A DNA stretch of 49,033 nucleotides from Sporolactobacillus inulinus (GTDB taxonomy: Bacteria; Bacillota; Bacilli; Bacillales; Sporolactobacillaceae): positions 1 through 49,033 of the forward strand of contig NZ_BJMS01000001.1 of assembly GCF_006539285.1 (NCBI RefSeq), in the 5' to 3' direction. Within the stretch, counting starts at the first letter, position 1; each line of letters opens with the position of its first letter. Under the pieces are notes generated by a model. It did no database searches. It was given only the letters and a program-made list of their open reading frames with translations, and was not told the origin of the DNA. The position numbers were made by a program, and so were the translations under genes. Below are positions 7,868 through 16,943 of this stretch, one piece after another.

Positions 7868-7966
7868 TTAGCGAAGGATCACCACAAGACAAATGAGCAA
7901 AACCCAAAAGGGGATACAAAAAACCATTGCCCAAAGCACGCCTTTAAAGAAATGACCATCTTCCAT
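7868..7966 (-). CDS. Small membrane peptide (32 aa)
   Basis: ATG 7966 is preceded by ACGGGGTGTTTGC, with GGGGTG as ribosome binding site. The 32-residue product starts MEDGHFFKGVLWAMVF and continues as one hydrophobic segment (CIPFWVLLICLVVILR), so it should be a single-span membrane peptide. The longer frame from 8056 runs through a region without ribosome binding site and is rejected. A TATACT hexamer lies upstream on the - strand near 8014-8019 but has no clear -35 box. Family not recognised. Confidence 0.45.
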   Translation of the reverse strand: MEDGHFFKGVLWAMVFCIPFWVLLICLVVILR

Positions 7967-8054
7967 GCAAACACCCCGTTTACTGCGTTTCTCACAATGA
8001 GATCTAGTCGCAGTATAGCCTAAACGGAGCCGGCAGATACTGTTTAAAAGCCGC

Positions 8055-8210
8055 ATGAAAGAAAAAAAGGCATTTTTGCTCGTTCATCTCCCCATTCAAA
8101 AAAACAAGCGTCGACATAATATGTACTATCAGTTATCAGAGATGATGACTGATAAACGCCATATGAGTGCCCCTCCTCATCACTCCTATCAACGCGGATA
8201 CAGCCGCTAA
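8055..8210 (+). CDS. Possible 51-aa protein of unknown function
   Basis: ATG 8055 opens a frame to TAA 8208-8210. The product begins MKEKKAFLLVHLPIQKNKRR and ends in a Tyr/His/Met-rich polar tail (HHSYQRGYSR). Its composition is protein-like and it ends exactly at a strong bidirectional terminator, which supports expression, but there is no Shine-Dalgarno sequence before the ATG. Status uncertain. Confidence 0.3.
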   Translation: MKEKKAFLLVHLPIQKNKRRHNMYYQLSEMMTDKRHMSAPPHHSYQRGYSR

Positions 8211-8248
8211 AAAAGAGAACCGGATGCGTTAATCCGGCTCTCTTTTTG
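8209..8248. terminator. Bidirectional terminator
   Basis: AGAGAACCGGAT and ATCCGGCTCTCT form an 11-12-bp stem around GCGTTA, with T runs on both strands. It ends the ysnB-side operon on the - strand and any + strand transcript from 8055. Confidence 0.85.
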
Positions 8249-8256
8249 AATTCAAT

Positions 8257-8781
8257 TCAATTTCTGCTGAGTGAAAATGTCTTTGTAAATTCATCGACCA
8301 GCGTTCCATCTAAAGTGAAGTAGGAAACCTGAACATGATTCTTCTCGGGATCAAGATCAAGGAGTACATAAGTGCCCTCCCGATAATTACGCGGCAAGCG
8401 CAAGCTGCCCGGATTGATCACGATCATTCCCTGCTGCTGGAATGTACCGGCAAAATGGGTATGACCGAAACAGGCGATTTGCGCGCCTGCTTCTTGCGCG
8501 CGATAACACAAACGCGCCGGAGATTGACGTACACCAAGCAAGTGTCCATGCGCCACAAGGAAGGTTGTCCCGCCAATCACTTTGACTGCTTCATTCGGGT
8601 AGGCGCCCGGCAAGTCACAGTTTCCTTCAACAGCAATAAATCCTTCCATTTCTTTCTGATCCGGTTTCAATTCCGAATCGCCACAATGAATCATGAAGTC
8701 CACTGTTCCTTTATATTGATCCTTTACGGCTTGAACCTCGCGCGTCCACCCATGCGTATCACTAACAATTAATCCCTTCAT
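8257..8781 (-). CDS. ysnB: YfcE/YsnB-type metallophosphoesterase
   Basis: The 174-residue protein has all calcineurin-like phosphoesterase motifs: SDTHG near the N-terminus, HCGDSE, GNCD, HGHLLGV and GHTHFAG, which coordinate two metal ions. It belongs to the YfcE/MJ0936 family of small phosphodiesterases; the physiological substrate is not established. ATG 8781 is preferred over GTG 8784: its A is the last base of the rdgB stop codon (TGATG), with GAGG upstream, so translation is coupled to rdgB. It is the last gene of an rph-rdgB-ysnB operon, the same order as in B. subtilis. Confidence 0.93.
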   Translation of the reverse strand: MKGLIVSDTHGWTREVQAVKDQYKGTVDFMIHCGDSELKPDQKEMEGFIAVEGNCDLPGAYPNEAVKVIGGTTFLVAHGHLLGVRQSPARLCYRAQEAGAQIACFGHTHFAGTFQQQGMIVINPGSLRLPRNYREGTYVLLDLDPEKNHVQVSYFTLDGTLVDEFTKTFSLSRN

Positions 8782-9383
8782 CACGCCTCACCCGTCCAAC
8801 TTGTCCAATTTTCCTTCAGAACGCGTAAGGCACGCGCGCGATGGCTGATTTGATTCTTCTCCGCTTCGCCCATTTCAGCGAAGGTCTCCTGGCGCTCGGG
8901 TATCAAAAACAATGGATCGTAGCCAAAGCCTCCCACACCACGGCGTGTTGCAGTGATGATCCCGTCACAGCGCCCTTCGGCAAATCGGGTTTGATGCTTG
9001 GGACGGCTGAGCGCCAGAACACAGACAAAATGTGCGGTACGTTTTTCTTCAGGCACACCCTTTAACTTGTGAAGCAACAGATCAATATTACGTTCACTAT
9101 CTTTCTCCGGACCGGAATAACGCGCTGAGAAAACCCCCGGTTCACCGTTTAACGCATCGACACAAAGCCCCGAGTCATCGGCCAGCGTAATCATCCCGGT
9201 TTCTTTTGCCAATGCCTCCGCCTTCAAAGCTGCATTTTCGTGAAAGGTATGCCCCGTTTCCGGAACATCCGTTGTTATGCCCAGATCCTTCAAGGAAAAA
9301 ACGTCTGCGCCGAACCCTTGCAGCAAGTCTTTGAATTCTTTTATTTTGCCTGGATTGTTTGATGCAATCAATACCTTAGTCAT
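8781..9383 (-). CDS. rdgB: XTP/dITP diphosphatase (HAM1/RdgB family)
   Basis: The 200-residue protein begins [17 protein letters not shown] and contains [31 protein letters not shown] and the C-terminal SHRARAL motif, the full signature of the RdgB/HAM1 family. It hydrolyses deaminated purine nucleoside triphosphates (dITP, ITP, XTP) to monophosphates, preventing their incorporation into nucleic acids. It overlaps the rph end by 4 nt (ATGA) and is followed by ysnB with a one-base overlap. Confidence 0.97.
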   Translation of the reverse strand: MTKVLIASNNPGKIKEFKDLLQGFGADVFSLKDLGITTDVPETGHTFHENAALKAEALAKETGMITLADDSGLCVDALNGEPGVFSARYSGPEKDSERNIDLLLHKLKGVPEEKRTAHFVCVLALSRPKHQTRFAEGRCDGIITATRRGVGGFGYDPLFLIPERQETFAEMGEAEKNQISHRARALRVLKENWTSWTGEA

Positions 9384-10132
9384 TTGCTCGTGCCCACCTT
9401 CGATTCAACGATCCGTTCGCCAAGAACGGCTTTTTCCGCTTCGATGAGTTGATGAATCCCTTTTTTCGCAAGACTGAGCAGTGTCGCCAGCTCTTTTTCG
9501 TCAAACGTCGCTTCCTCACCGGTTCCTTGGATCTCGATGTACTCGTCGTTCCCATTCATCACAATATTCATATCAACATCTGTGGTTGAATCTTCTTGGT
9601 AGCACAGATCAAGAACAGGCCCATAGACAGGGTGAATTCCGACTGATGTTGCTGCCAAATAAGACTTGATTGGGAGTGTGGCGATTTGTTTGCGTTCCAT
9701 CATCCGTTGAAAGGCAAGAACCATCGCAACAAATGCTCCGGTGATCGATGCGGTTCGCGTCCCGCCGTCTGCTTGAATAACGTCGCAATCAATCCAAATG
9801 GTTCGTTCGCCAACGGCATCCAAATCAACTACGGAACGGAGTGAACGCCCAATCAGCCTCTGAATTTCCATTGTTCTCCCGGTTACCCTTCCCCGTGACG
9901 ATTCACGTATGTTGCGTTCCGGTGTCGCCCGAGGAAGCATCGCATATTCTGCAGTAATCCATCCCTTTTTCTTACCGCGCAGGAAAGGCGGCACGCGATC
10001 TTCAATCGTTGCATTGCAAATGACCTTTGTGCGGCCTACGGCAATCAGAACCGACCCTTCCGGATGAATAATAAAATTAGGCTGAATCGCTACAGATCTC
10101 AATTCATCGTTTGCTCTGCTGTCTGGTCTCAT
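9380..10132 (-). CDS. rph: Ribonuclease PH
   Basis: The 250-residue protein shows RNase PH features: [12 protein letters not shown] at the N-terminus, the [20 protein letters not shown] segment and [19 protein letters not shown]. It is a phosphorolytic 3'-to-5' exoribonuclease that trims tRNA precursors. GGGGC lies upstream of ATG 10132. It is the first gene of a three-gene operon separated from gerM by a terminator. Length and motifs are normal for the family. Confidence 0.97.
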   Translation of the reverse strand: MRPDSRANDELRSVAIQPNFIIHPEGSVLIAVGRTKVICNATIEDRVPPFLRGKKKGWITAEYAMLPRATPERNIRESSRGRVTGRTMEIQRLIGRSLRSVVDLDAVGERTIWIDCDVIQADGGTRTASITGAFVAMVLAFQRMMERKQIATLPIKSYLAATSVGIHPVYGPVLDLCYQEDSTTDVDMNIVMNGNDEYIEIQGTGEEATFDEKELATLLSLAKKGIHQLIEAEKAVLGERIVESKVGTSK

Positions 10133-10175
10133 GAATCCATTAGCCCCCGTGTCCTCTTTTACTAAGACTCGACTT

Positions 10176-10212
10176 TACGAAAAAAAGAGGAGCCTCTTTT
10201 GCTCCTCTTACT
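10176..10212 (-). terminator. Terminator between gerM and rph
   Basis: AAGAGGAGC (10185-10193) pairs with GCTCCTCTT (10201-10209) across a 7-nt loop, followed on the - strand by a T run. It ends the gerM transcript. Confidence 0.88.
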
Positions 10213-10235
10213 ATACCATATTTACCTGAATTAAA

Positions 10236-11258
10236 TTACACACCGGCAGCATCGACAAATTCTCGAGTGACCGGACCCGACAGCGTTTTTCCCGATTCCA
10301 GCATAACTTTAGAAGTCGATCCGATCTGAATTGAAACTTTTTGGATCGCTGGGTCTCCCGTCAAAGTAAGCACGAGGCTGCGGAGCACTTGATCGTTGAC
10401 TGTCTTTGCTTTTTTATTATCATAAAGCGCGTCGTTGAAGTGCAGGTAAACGGTTCCGTTTGTGATCTTCGGTTTCTCTGTCAGACGGACATTCGGATCG
10501 AACGGTGAGATGACGTCACTTGCTGAAGGTTCATTAACCAGTGCGTTCACCATACTTGTTACACGATCCTCAGTGACCGCCCGGCGAACCGTTACCGGTA
10601 CATCATAGGTTTTGCCTTTATTATTGGCGGAAATATAGTAGACCGTCATCGGCTCGCTTCCGGCAATATCTGCAACGTCAACGAAAACTTGATTAATCCC
10701 GTTTGCTCGTGTCAGGGCGCTGCCCACCTCCTGTTTACTTGACGGCCATTCATTTAAGGTTTTTCCGTCTACAGTGATGGTTACTGTTTTCACAGTAGGG
10801 AACTGAGTGAGTGTCCAGACAATTGATTGAATGACTTGCTGCTGCCCTCCTGCTGGTGTATCCAGCAGCTGTTTGGTGAAGTCAGCTGTTGCATTGCCTC
10901 TTTGATCGATGGTTACATGATTCACTTCTGTGTCAGCGGGTAATGTCGCTTGGAAACCATTTGGGAGCGCATTGGACACAGGGCCATCACTTACCAAGTA
11001 GTTGAGGACCTGCTTGGTTACCGAGTTGCTTTTCGGTAACCCGACGAATTGCGGCGCAAGCAAACCGTTCGCATCCCTCAGATATAAAACACGCTGTGTA
11101 TATTCTTGTTTTGCAGCAGACTCTGTGAGATCACGCTTGCTGTTGACGTATTGAACACTGCCCGGCTCTTTGTCCGCCACCCCGCCGCATCCGGCAAGTA
11201 ATGCCATCGACAAAGCCAGTGCCGCTCCTACGCAAACGATCGATGTTCGACGATACAT
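10236..11258 (-). CDS. gerM: Spore germination lipoprotein GerM
   Basis: ATG 11258 has AAGGAGGG seven bases upstream; the longer open frame to 11489 overlaps the upstream glycosyltransferase gene and is rejected. The 340-residue product has a lipoprotein signal peptide with lipobox LLAGC (Cys at about residue 24) followed by two GerMN (sporulation/germination) repeats, the first around residues 55-175 and the second from about 195 to the end. In B. subtilis GerM is a mother-cell protein needed at engulfment and for correct cortex formation and germination. B. subtilis gerM also precedes rph, but there racE lies upstream; here glycosyltransferase genes do. Confidence 0.93.
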   Translation of the reverse strand: MYRRTSIVCVGAALALSMALLAGCGGVADKEPGSVQYVNSKRDLTESAAKQEYTQRVLYLRDANGLLAPQFVGLPKSNSVTKQVLNYLVSDGPVSNALPNGFQATLPADTEVNHVTIDQRGNATADFTKQLLDTPAGGQQQVIQSIVWTLTQFPTVKTVTITVDGKTLNEWPSSKQEVGSALTRANGINQVFVDVADIAGSEPMTVYYISANNKGKTYDVPVTVRRAVTEDRVTSMVNALVNEPSASDVISPFDPNVRLTEKPKITNGTVYLHFNDALYDNKKAKTVNDQVLRSLVLTLTGDPAIQKVSIQIGSTSKVMLESGKTLSGPVTREFVDAAGV

Positions 11259-11364
11259 TGTTGTACCCTCCTTAGTCCCTATGGGTTGTACTAACATGTA
11301 TACGAGCCATCGAGCCGAATAGACCTTTTGCTTCAAAAAAAAGATGGCGGTGCATGCTTTTGAA

Positions 11365-12339
11365 TCAGCCGTGTTTAACACTTGATAGAGAACGAACACG
11401 CTTTGCCGCTCCGAAACCCTTCGTCTCCTTGATGATATATAGCGGACGATCTTTCGTTTCATCATAGATTCTGCCGATGTATTCACCAATCACCCCAAGG
11501 ATAAAGAGCGTAAAACCGCTGAACAAGAGCTGAATGACAATGAGCGAGGTCCATCCGGGAACTGTGCTCGACGTAAATAATTTCATGCCTAATGCAATGA
11601 TCATATAAACGAAACCTGTAAAAGAGAGCAACGCGCCACCATAAGTCGCTAGTTTCAGCGGTTTATATGAAAATGAGGTTAACCCATCGATCGACAGCTT
11701 CAGCATTTTCTTCAGCGGATATTTGGTTTCGCCTGCCAGCCGTTGATCACGAACATACTCAACCGCAGTCTGCTTGAATCCGACCCAGCTGACTAATCCG
11801 CGGATAAAGCGATTTTTCTCAGGAATACGTTTCATTTCATCACAAACACGACGATCAATTAAGCGAAAATCACCGGTATCGAGCGGAATATCAATATCCG
11901 TCGATACACGTAGGATCCGATAAAATAATGCCGCCGTTTTCTTTTTAAAGAAGCTTTCTCCTTTGCGCTCCATCCGTTTCCCGTAGACAACCTCGAAGCC
12001 TTCCTTCCATTTCCCAATCATTTGCAAAATCAATTCCGGAGGATCTTGAAGATCTGCATCAATCACCACAATGGCTTGACCCATCGCGTAATCCATGCCT
12101 GCCGTAATCGCAATCTGATGACCGAAGTTACGCGAGAATTCAATCACCTTCACATGGGTATCCCCTTCAGAGATATAATTCAGAATCTCCGAAGTTCGGT
12201 CACGGCTGCCGTCATTCACGAACAGCAGTTCATAGCTCTCATAAGTGCGGTCCATAACCGCTTTTAGACGCTTGTAAGAATCATAAATAACCTGTTCCTC
12301 ATTAAATACAGGGACAACAATAGAATACTTTGTCGTCAT
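11365..12339 (-). CDS. GT2 family membrane-anchored polyprenyl-phosphate glycosyltransferase
   Basis: ATG 12339 has GGGAGG seven bases upstream. The 324-residue protein has an N-terminal GT-A domain (YSIVVPVFNEE, FVNDGSRDRT, DADLQDPPE) and two C-terminal membrane segments (residues ~225-250 and 260-290). This is the DPM1/GtrB/YkcC/CsbB architecture: transfer of a sugar from a nucleotide donor to undecaprenyl phosphate at the inner face of the membrane. The GT39 gene lies directly upstream with a 27-nt gap, as in the B. subtilis ykcB-ykcC pair, so this protein probably supplies the lipid-linked sugar used by its partner. Confidence 0.9.
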   Translation of the reverse strand: MTTKYSIVVPVFNEEQVIYDSYKRLKAVMDRTYESYELLFVNDGSRDRTSEILNYISEGDTHVKVIEFSRNFGHQIAITAGMDYAMGQAIVVIDADLQDPPELILQMIGKWKEGFEVVYGKRMERKGESFFKKKTAALFYRILRVSTDIDIPLDTGDFRLIDRRVCDEMKRIPEKNRFIRGLVSWVGFKQTAVEYVRDQRLAGETKYPLKKMLKLSIDGLTSFSYKPLKLATYGGALLSFTGFVYMIIALGMKLFTSSTVPGWTSLIVIQLLFSGFTLFILGVIGEYIGRIYDETKDRPLYIIKETKGFGAAKRVRSLSSVKHG

Positions 12340-12366
12340 CAATAGTCCTCCCTTTTGCAAAATAAA

Positions 12367-14607
12367 TCATGATTTCTGATAAACATATAAGTTTGATTGA
12401 CCTCCTTGACCGTTCTGGCTGCTGTTTGAATTAGTGTCTGACCAGTCGCTTGTCGGCACTTTCTTAAAGTGTTTCTGAATCCAATTGGTTACACTGGGGC
12501 TGCTTCCCATGCCTTGACTTTCTGACAAGAGAAAATACTTGATTTCGCCTGCCTTTACCATTTTTTCCAATTTACTTACCGTTAATGCAGGGTCATTTCC
12601 GCTAAATCCACCCATGGCCATCACCGCATCGTTCGTTTTCAGCATGATCGAATACGCTGACTGAGCCCGTTCCACGCCAAGAATGTATTTTTCACCGGTA
12701 TAATGCCTCCGTAGATAGGTCAGCAGTTTTGTATTCACTTGATCACCCATACCACGACGAACGCTTCTCGTCCGAGTTGGCGCTGCTCCAGATTCGTTTG
12801 ACGGCATCTCTAATCTTGAAGTGCCTGCCTCCTGATTCATTGATGGGGCGCCACCTTCCGCATTGCCGCTTTGAGCTCTGCCCCTTTGACCGCCTCCCTT
12901 CATCCCCATACCGCCCATGCCGGTTTGCGTTGACGTTGGGCCGGCAACAGGAATAGAACTGTTGGTCTGATTAAAGGTTGAGGGCAGTGTCCAATACAGT
13001 GGTGCAAGCAGCATCACGAAGATACTTGTTCCAACAATAGCAGCTTGAATTTTCCGATCAGTGCTGCGCCAAATCAAGCCGATTCCTGTTGTCAGCACGG
13101 CGGCAATGATCAGAAGAATGATCCAGAGGGTTGCGATACTGTTCTGATAGAAGATGGCCGCTTCAAACAGCAGTGTCCCGCCAAAGGCGATTGGCAGCAG
13201 AAAGCTGCGCCATGAACGGGTCGAGTCGCTAAAATCTCGCCACATATACGTGAAACCAAGTCCTGTTAATGCGGCAATTGGCGGTGCGAGCAAACTTAGA
13301 TAATAGTGATGGAAGAACCCGGCAATGCTGAAAAAGGCCATCGCCGGTACCAACCAAGCCAACCAGAAAATTGCAAACGCATGTTTCTGATCTAATTTTC
13401 GGCGTCGGAGGAAATCGGCGACAACCGCAATCCCGCTGAAGAGTACAAATGGGAGCAGCCAGCTCGCTTGTCCGGATAATGCTTTTGAGAACAAGCGCAG
13501 TGGACCGGCATTCCCTGTACCAAACATCCCGCCTTGCCGACCTGCGCCGCGTCCATCGTTCATGCCGCCGGGCGGTGTTCCCCCCATTGTTTTTCCTGAG
13601 ACACTCGGCCCATCGCTTTGTGCACCATTGGCAGGTGTTCCATTCCCTGCGTTGTTTGATCCTCCCGGGCCGCCGTTCAGCGTGCCGGTTGGAGCCGTTC
13701 CTCCTGGAGCATGGTTTGCGTTGCCGTTCTGCGTGTTCTTATCGCTAAAAGGCACTTGTTGGGCTTGGCTTGCAGACGATTTTTGTCTGGTCGGCATTTT
13801 TCCCGCTCCTGCTCCGCCTTGTTGGCCAGTTAGTCGGGACACGCCATTGTAGCCAAAGGCAAGTTCAAGTACCGAGTTGGTTTGACTGCTGCCAATATAA
13901 GGACGTTTGTCTGCCGGAATCGAATCGACAACGACGGCCCATGAGAGCGAAATTGCTGCCAGAACAACCGTTGCGGCAACAAGATGCATGATTTTTTTCT
14001 TCCAATTCACTTTTACCGCAATAAAATAGAATAGATAAATAGCCGGGAGAATCATAAATGCTTCAAGCATTTTCACATTGAAGCCAATGCCAATCATCAC
14101 AGCACTGAGCAGCAGCCAGCGCAGCTTCGTTGTTGCTGCGGCTTTGAATACAGCCCAAGCTGCAATCACTAAAGTCAGAATCAAAATACTGTCGACATTG
14201 TTGGTTCGGGTAACAGCAATAAAAATCGGCGTTACCGACATTGTAATTCCAGAAATAAAAGCAGCAATTCTCCCAGCCTTTTGTTTGACCATCTGATAGA
14301 CAATCACAGTTGCGCTCACAGCAGCCAATGCTTCCGGAAGCAGCACGCTGAAATTGCTGAAGCCAAACACTTTTGCACTCAGCGTCTGCAGCCAAAGTGC
14401 TACCGGAGGTTTATCTACGGTAATAAACCCTGCTGGATCAAATGAAGCGTAAAAAAAGTTGTGAAAATTTTTCATCATGCTTTTTACCGCAACCGTATAA
14501 TACGCATTCGTACTTGCCTGACTTAGTAAAAAGAAATTCATAAATAGGGATAGAAGAATGACGCCTAGTAGATAAAAATCGATGCGCTTGTTTTTTAATA
14601 AGTTCAT
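12367..14607 (-). CDS. GT39 family (ArnT/PMT-like) membrane glycosyltransferase, YkcB-like
   Basis: ATG 14607 follows AGAGGAGG; upstream codons of the frame lack such a site. The 746-residue protein has an N-terminal set of membrane helices with the acidic loop DPAGFITVDKPP (residues ~57-68) typical of GT39/ArnT enzymes, which transfer a sugar from polyprenyl phosphate to an extracytoplasmic acceptor. Residues ~264-368 and another stretch near 552-615 are low-complexity, rich in Gly, Asn, Gln, Ser and Pro, and lie in predicted outside loops. A soluble C-terminal domain follows. It forms an operon with the GT2 gene. The acceptor, probably a wall polymer or protein, is unknown. Confidence 0.88.
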   Translation of the reverse strand: MNLLKNKRIDFYLLGVILLSLFMNFFLLSQASTNAYYTVAVKSMMKNFHNFFYASFDPAGFITVDKPPVALWLQTLSAKVFGFSNFSVLLPEALAAVSATVIVYQMVKQKAGRIAAFISGITMSVTPIFIAVTRTNNVDSILILTLVIAAWAVFKAAATTKLRWLLLSAVMIGIGFNVKMLEAFMILPAIYLFYFIAVKVNWKKKIMHLVAATVVLAAISLSWAVVVDSIPADKRPYIGSSQTNSVLELAFGYNGVSRLTGQQGGAGAGKMPTRQKSSASQAQQVPFSDKNTQNGNANHAPGGTAPTGTLNGGPGGSNNAGNGTPANGAQSDGPSVSGKTMGGTPPGGMNDGRGAGRQGGMFGTGNAGPLRLFSKALSGQASWLLPFVLFSGIAVVADFLRRRKLDQKHAFAIFWLAWLVPAMAFFSIAGFFHHYYLSLLAPPIAALTGLGFTYMWRDFSDSTRSWRSFLLPIAFGGTLLFEAAIFYQNSIATLWIILLIIAAVLTTGIGLIWRSTDRKIQAAIVGTSIFVMLLAPLYWTLPSTFNQTNSSIPVAGPTSTQTGMGGMGMKGGGQRGRAQSGNAEGGAPSMNQEAGTSRLEMPSNESGAAPTRTRSVRRGMGDQVNTKLLTYLRRHYTGEKYILGVERAQSAYSIMLKTNDAVMAMGGFSGNDPALTVSKLEKMVKAGEIKYFLLSESQGMGSSPSVTNWIQKHFKKVPTSDWSDTNSNSSQNGQGGQSNLYVYQKS

Positions 14608-14741
14608 GAAAAAATCCTCCTCTGCGTAACCAACATCTCTCGGCTTAGCACCGATCATGACAAATGCTTTGCTTAATGTCAGTATGGCAGTGCATCCTTA
14701 AAGAATCCTTAACTTTACAAAAAAACGAAAAAGTGATTTCA

Positions 14742-14788
14742 AAAAGGGAGTTGCGCAGTCAATGATTGACTTGCGCAACTCCCTTTTG
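14742..14788. terminator. Long bidirectional terminator after lactate permease
   Basis: AAAAGGGAGTTGCGCA pairs with TTGCGCAACTCCCTTTT with a further TCAA/TTGA inner stem, giving a near-perfect hairpin of about 20 bp flanked by A and T runs. It ends the permease transcript (- strand) before the glycosyltransferase operon. Confidence 0.9.
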
Positions 14789-14814
14789 TAGTGATGCATA
14801 TCCTTAGTTTCAGG

Positions 14815-16455
14815 TTATGGAATCATCCACTGCAGTACATAGGCCTGCAGAAATGTTATAACTCCGGTAATCGCAACAAATAAAAGGCTGTGCAAAATCG
14901 TGAAACGGAACAGACTTCCTTCTTTGCCAACAAGTCCGGTCGCTGCCGTTGCAACAGCGATCGATTGCGGTGAAATCATTTTTGCAGCTACCCCGCCGGT
15001 TGAGTTGGCGGCGACAAGCAAAGTCGGATCGACACCGATCTGATTCGCCGACACCTTCTGCAAATTAGAAAACAGTGCGTTCGACGAGGTATCCGAACCG
15101 GTAAGAAATACACCAATCCAGCCGATAAAAGGTGCGAGGAACGGAAACACCACTCCCGTCGACGCCAAACCGAGGCCAAGCGTCGCACTCATTCCAGAAT
15201 AATTTTCAATATAAGCAAAACCAAGAACGGAAACAATCATCACCAGAGGGAGTGCGAGCTTTTTAATAGTCAGCCCAAACGTTGCTCCCCACTTTTTCCA
15301 GCTGATCCCAATCAAGAATTTACTTAAAACGCATGTAACTAAAATAGCCGTTCCCGTTGCAGCAAGTCCATCAAATTTATAAACCGCACCATAAGGGGTA
15401 GCCTGTGTTACAATCGGTTTGACTTGGGCGATCATTTGATCCAAGCCAGGGATCGGAAGAAGTAACGTTGCCTGATTCAGAAACGCTTTGATACGTTCTG
15501 AGCCGCCCCAAATGCAGATGACAAGTACGAGCAAAACGAATGGCGACCATGCTTGCACGATTTGCCCCAAACGCTGTTTCGGTTTCCGCTCATCACGATC
15601 CACCGACTCCTGCTTCTTTTCGCCTTTAAATCGAAAGATGGTTTTTGGCTGCCAGAATTTTAATAACAAAACAAGACTGACCATGCTCACAATCGCAGAA
15701 GTGACATCAGGAAGTTCCGGTCCTAAAAAGTTGGCGGTCAAATATTGGGTACCTGCGAACGAAAGCCCACTGACCAGAATGGCCGGAAACACTTCAAGTG
15801 TTCGTTTCCATCCCGACATAATGAAAACCAACCAGAATGGAACAAACAGCGAGAGAAAAGGCACCTGGCGGCCGACCATTTGACTTAGCGAAAGCGTATC
15901 AATTCCTGTGACCTGAGCAGAAGTGAGAATGGGAATGCCGACACCTCCGAACGCAACAGGTGCCGTATTAGCGATCAAACACAACCCAGCGGCATAAAAA
16001 GGATTAAACCCGAGACCAGCAAGCAATCCGCCGGCAATCGCGACCGGGGTGCCGTACCCTGCCGTTCCTTCCAAGAATGCACCAAAAGAGAAGGCGATCA
16101 GCAATGCCTGCAAGCGGCGATCCTCCGTGATTGATGCAATCGAATCGCTGATCACTTGAAATTTTCCTGAAGCGACCGTTAATTCATACAGAAACACGGC
16201 AGTAACCACAATCCAGCCAATTGGCCAAAGCCCTTGCAATCCGCCAAGAACAGTTGCTTCGAGTGCAAGGTGCACCGGCATGTGATAGACGACTATTGCT
16301 TCAAGAACGGCGACGGCAACCGTCAGAAGTCCAGCTAAATACCCCTTCATTTTCTTAATCGCCAAACACCAGAAAAAAAATAATAACGGAATACAGGCAA
16401 CAGCAAACGATAAAGCCATGTTCCCCATCGGATCATAATTCTGTGCCCATTGCAT
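14815..16455 (-). CDS. lctP: L-lactate permease (LctP/LldP family)
   Basis: The 546-residue protein has about twelve to fourteen hydrophobic segments and typical LctP family stretches (GFNPFYAAGLCLIANTAPVAFGG, GTAGYGTPVAIAGGLLAGLG, FLTGSDTSSNALFSNLQ, NSTGGVAAKMISPQSIAVA). These transporters move lactate or glycolate with protons across the membrane. ATG 16455 is chosen with GGGGAAG six bases upstream; TTG 16458 is adjacent. A SigA promoter and a CcpA-type cre site lie immediately upstream, so repression by good sugars is likely. The next gene, on the other strand, starts about 490 bp away. Confidence 0.93.
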   Translation of the reverse strand: MQWAQNYDPMGNMALSFAVACIPLLFFFWCLAIKKMKGYLAGLLTVAVAVLEAIVVYHMPVHLALEATVLGGLQGLWPIGWIVVTAVFLYELTVASGKFQVISDSIASITEDRRLQALLIAFSFGAFLEGTAGYGTPVAIAGGLLAGLGFNPFYAAGLCLIANTAPVAFGGVGIPILTSAQVTGIDTLSLSQMVGRQVPFLSLFVPFWLVFIMSGWKRTLEVFPAILVSGLSFAGTQYLTANFLGPELPDVTSAIVSMVSLVLLLKFWQPKTIFRFKGEKKQESVDRDERKPKQRLGQIVQAWSPFVLLVLVICIWGGSERIKAFLNQATLLLPIPGLDQMIAQVKPIVTQATPYGAVYKFDGLAATGTAILVTCVLSKFLIGISWKKWGATFGLTIKKLALPLVMIVSVLGFAYIENYSGMSATLGLGLASTGVVFPFLAPFIGWIGVFLTGSDTSSNALFSNLQKVSANQIGVDPTLLVAANSTGGVAAKMISPQSIAVATAATGLVGKEGSLFRFTILHSLLFVAITGVITFLQAYVLQWMIP

Positions 16456-16500
16456 CAATCACTTCCCCTTTCTATAATCAAAATGCCGTTCTGATAAAAA

Positions 16501-16516
16501 AATAAAGCGCTTACAT
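16501..16516 (-). promoter_or_regulatory. cre site (CcpA operator) at the lctP promoter
   Basis: The - strand reads TGTAAGCGCTTTAT, matching the catabolite-responsive element consensus TGWAARCGYTWNCW at all but one position. It lies just downstream of the -10 box, overlapping the expected transcription start, where CcpA binding would block initiation or clearance. Confidence 0.7.
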
Positions 16517-16522
16517 TTGTTG

Positions 16523-16551
16523 ATTTTACACGGAGCTGCGTGCGTTTGCAA
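16523..16551 (-). promoter_or_regulatory. SigA promoter of lctP
   Basis: On the - strand TTGCAA (16546-16551) and TAAAAT (16523-16528) are spaced by exactly 17 nt, about 70 bp before the lctP start codon. Confidence 0.7.
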
Positions 16552-16559
16552 TATAAATG

Positions 16560-16943
16560 TGACGATTTTGTGAATTGTATCAGCGGACGCAGACCCTACA
16601 CCTACTGAAACGCTCATTTATTGGAGGCCGCCTTTTCTGGTTTCCTGCCAAAACGAGAGCATCCGTAATCAAAATTAAAACCGCAATTGTTATTACTTGA
16701 AACTATCGGCGAAACGTAACGTATTTAGAAGTGCTATTAAAATCTAAACGTTTATGTTATTAATCCCCTCTCCATTTGGCAAAAGGGATTCCGTACGAAA
16801 CACAAGGAGCAGATTCGTAATTTTTCAAAACCCACTCGTTTCACTTTACTCTAGAATAAAACCGATTGCGCAATGGGATGAACAATTGGCTGAGACAAAT
16901 TGCTGAACGATCATAAATAACGAAAAGGTGAAGGAGCACTCAT
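16560..16943. other. Intergenic region between divergent lctP and acyl-CoA ligase genes
   Basis: About 380 bases without an open frame. Apart from the lctP promoter and cre site to its left, I see only the AAGGAG ribosome binding site at its right edge and no convincing promoter for the + strand gene. Confidence 0.4.

Noticed and set aside
11259-11489. N-terminal extension of gerM
   Set aside because: It overlaps the upstream GT2 gene and removes the lipoprotein signal from the N-terminus; ATG 11258 has an ideal ribosome binding site.
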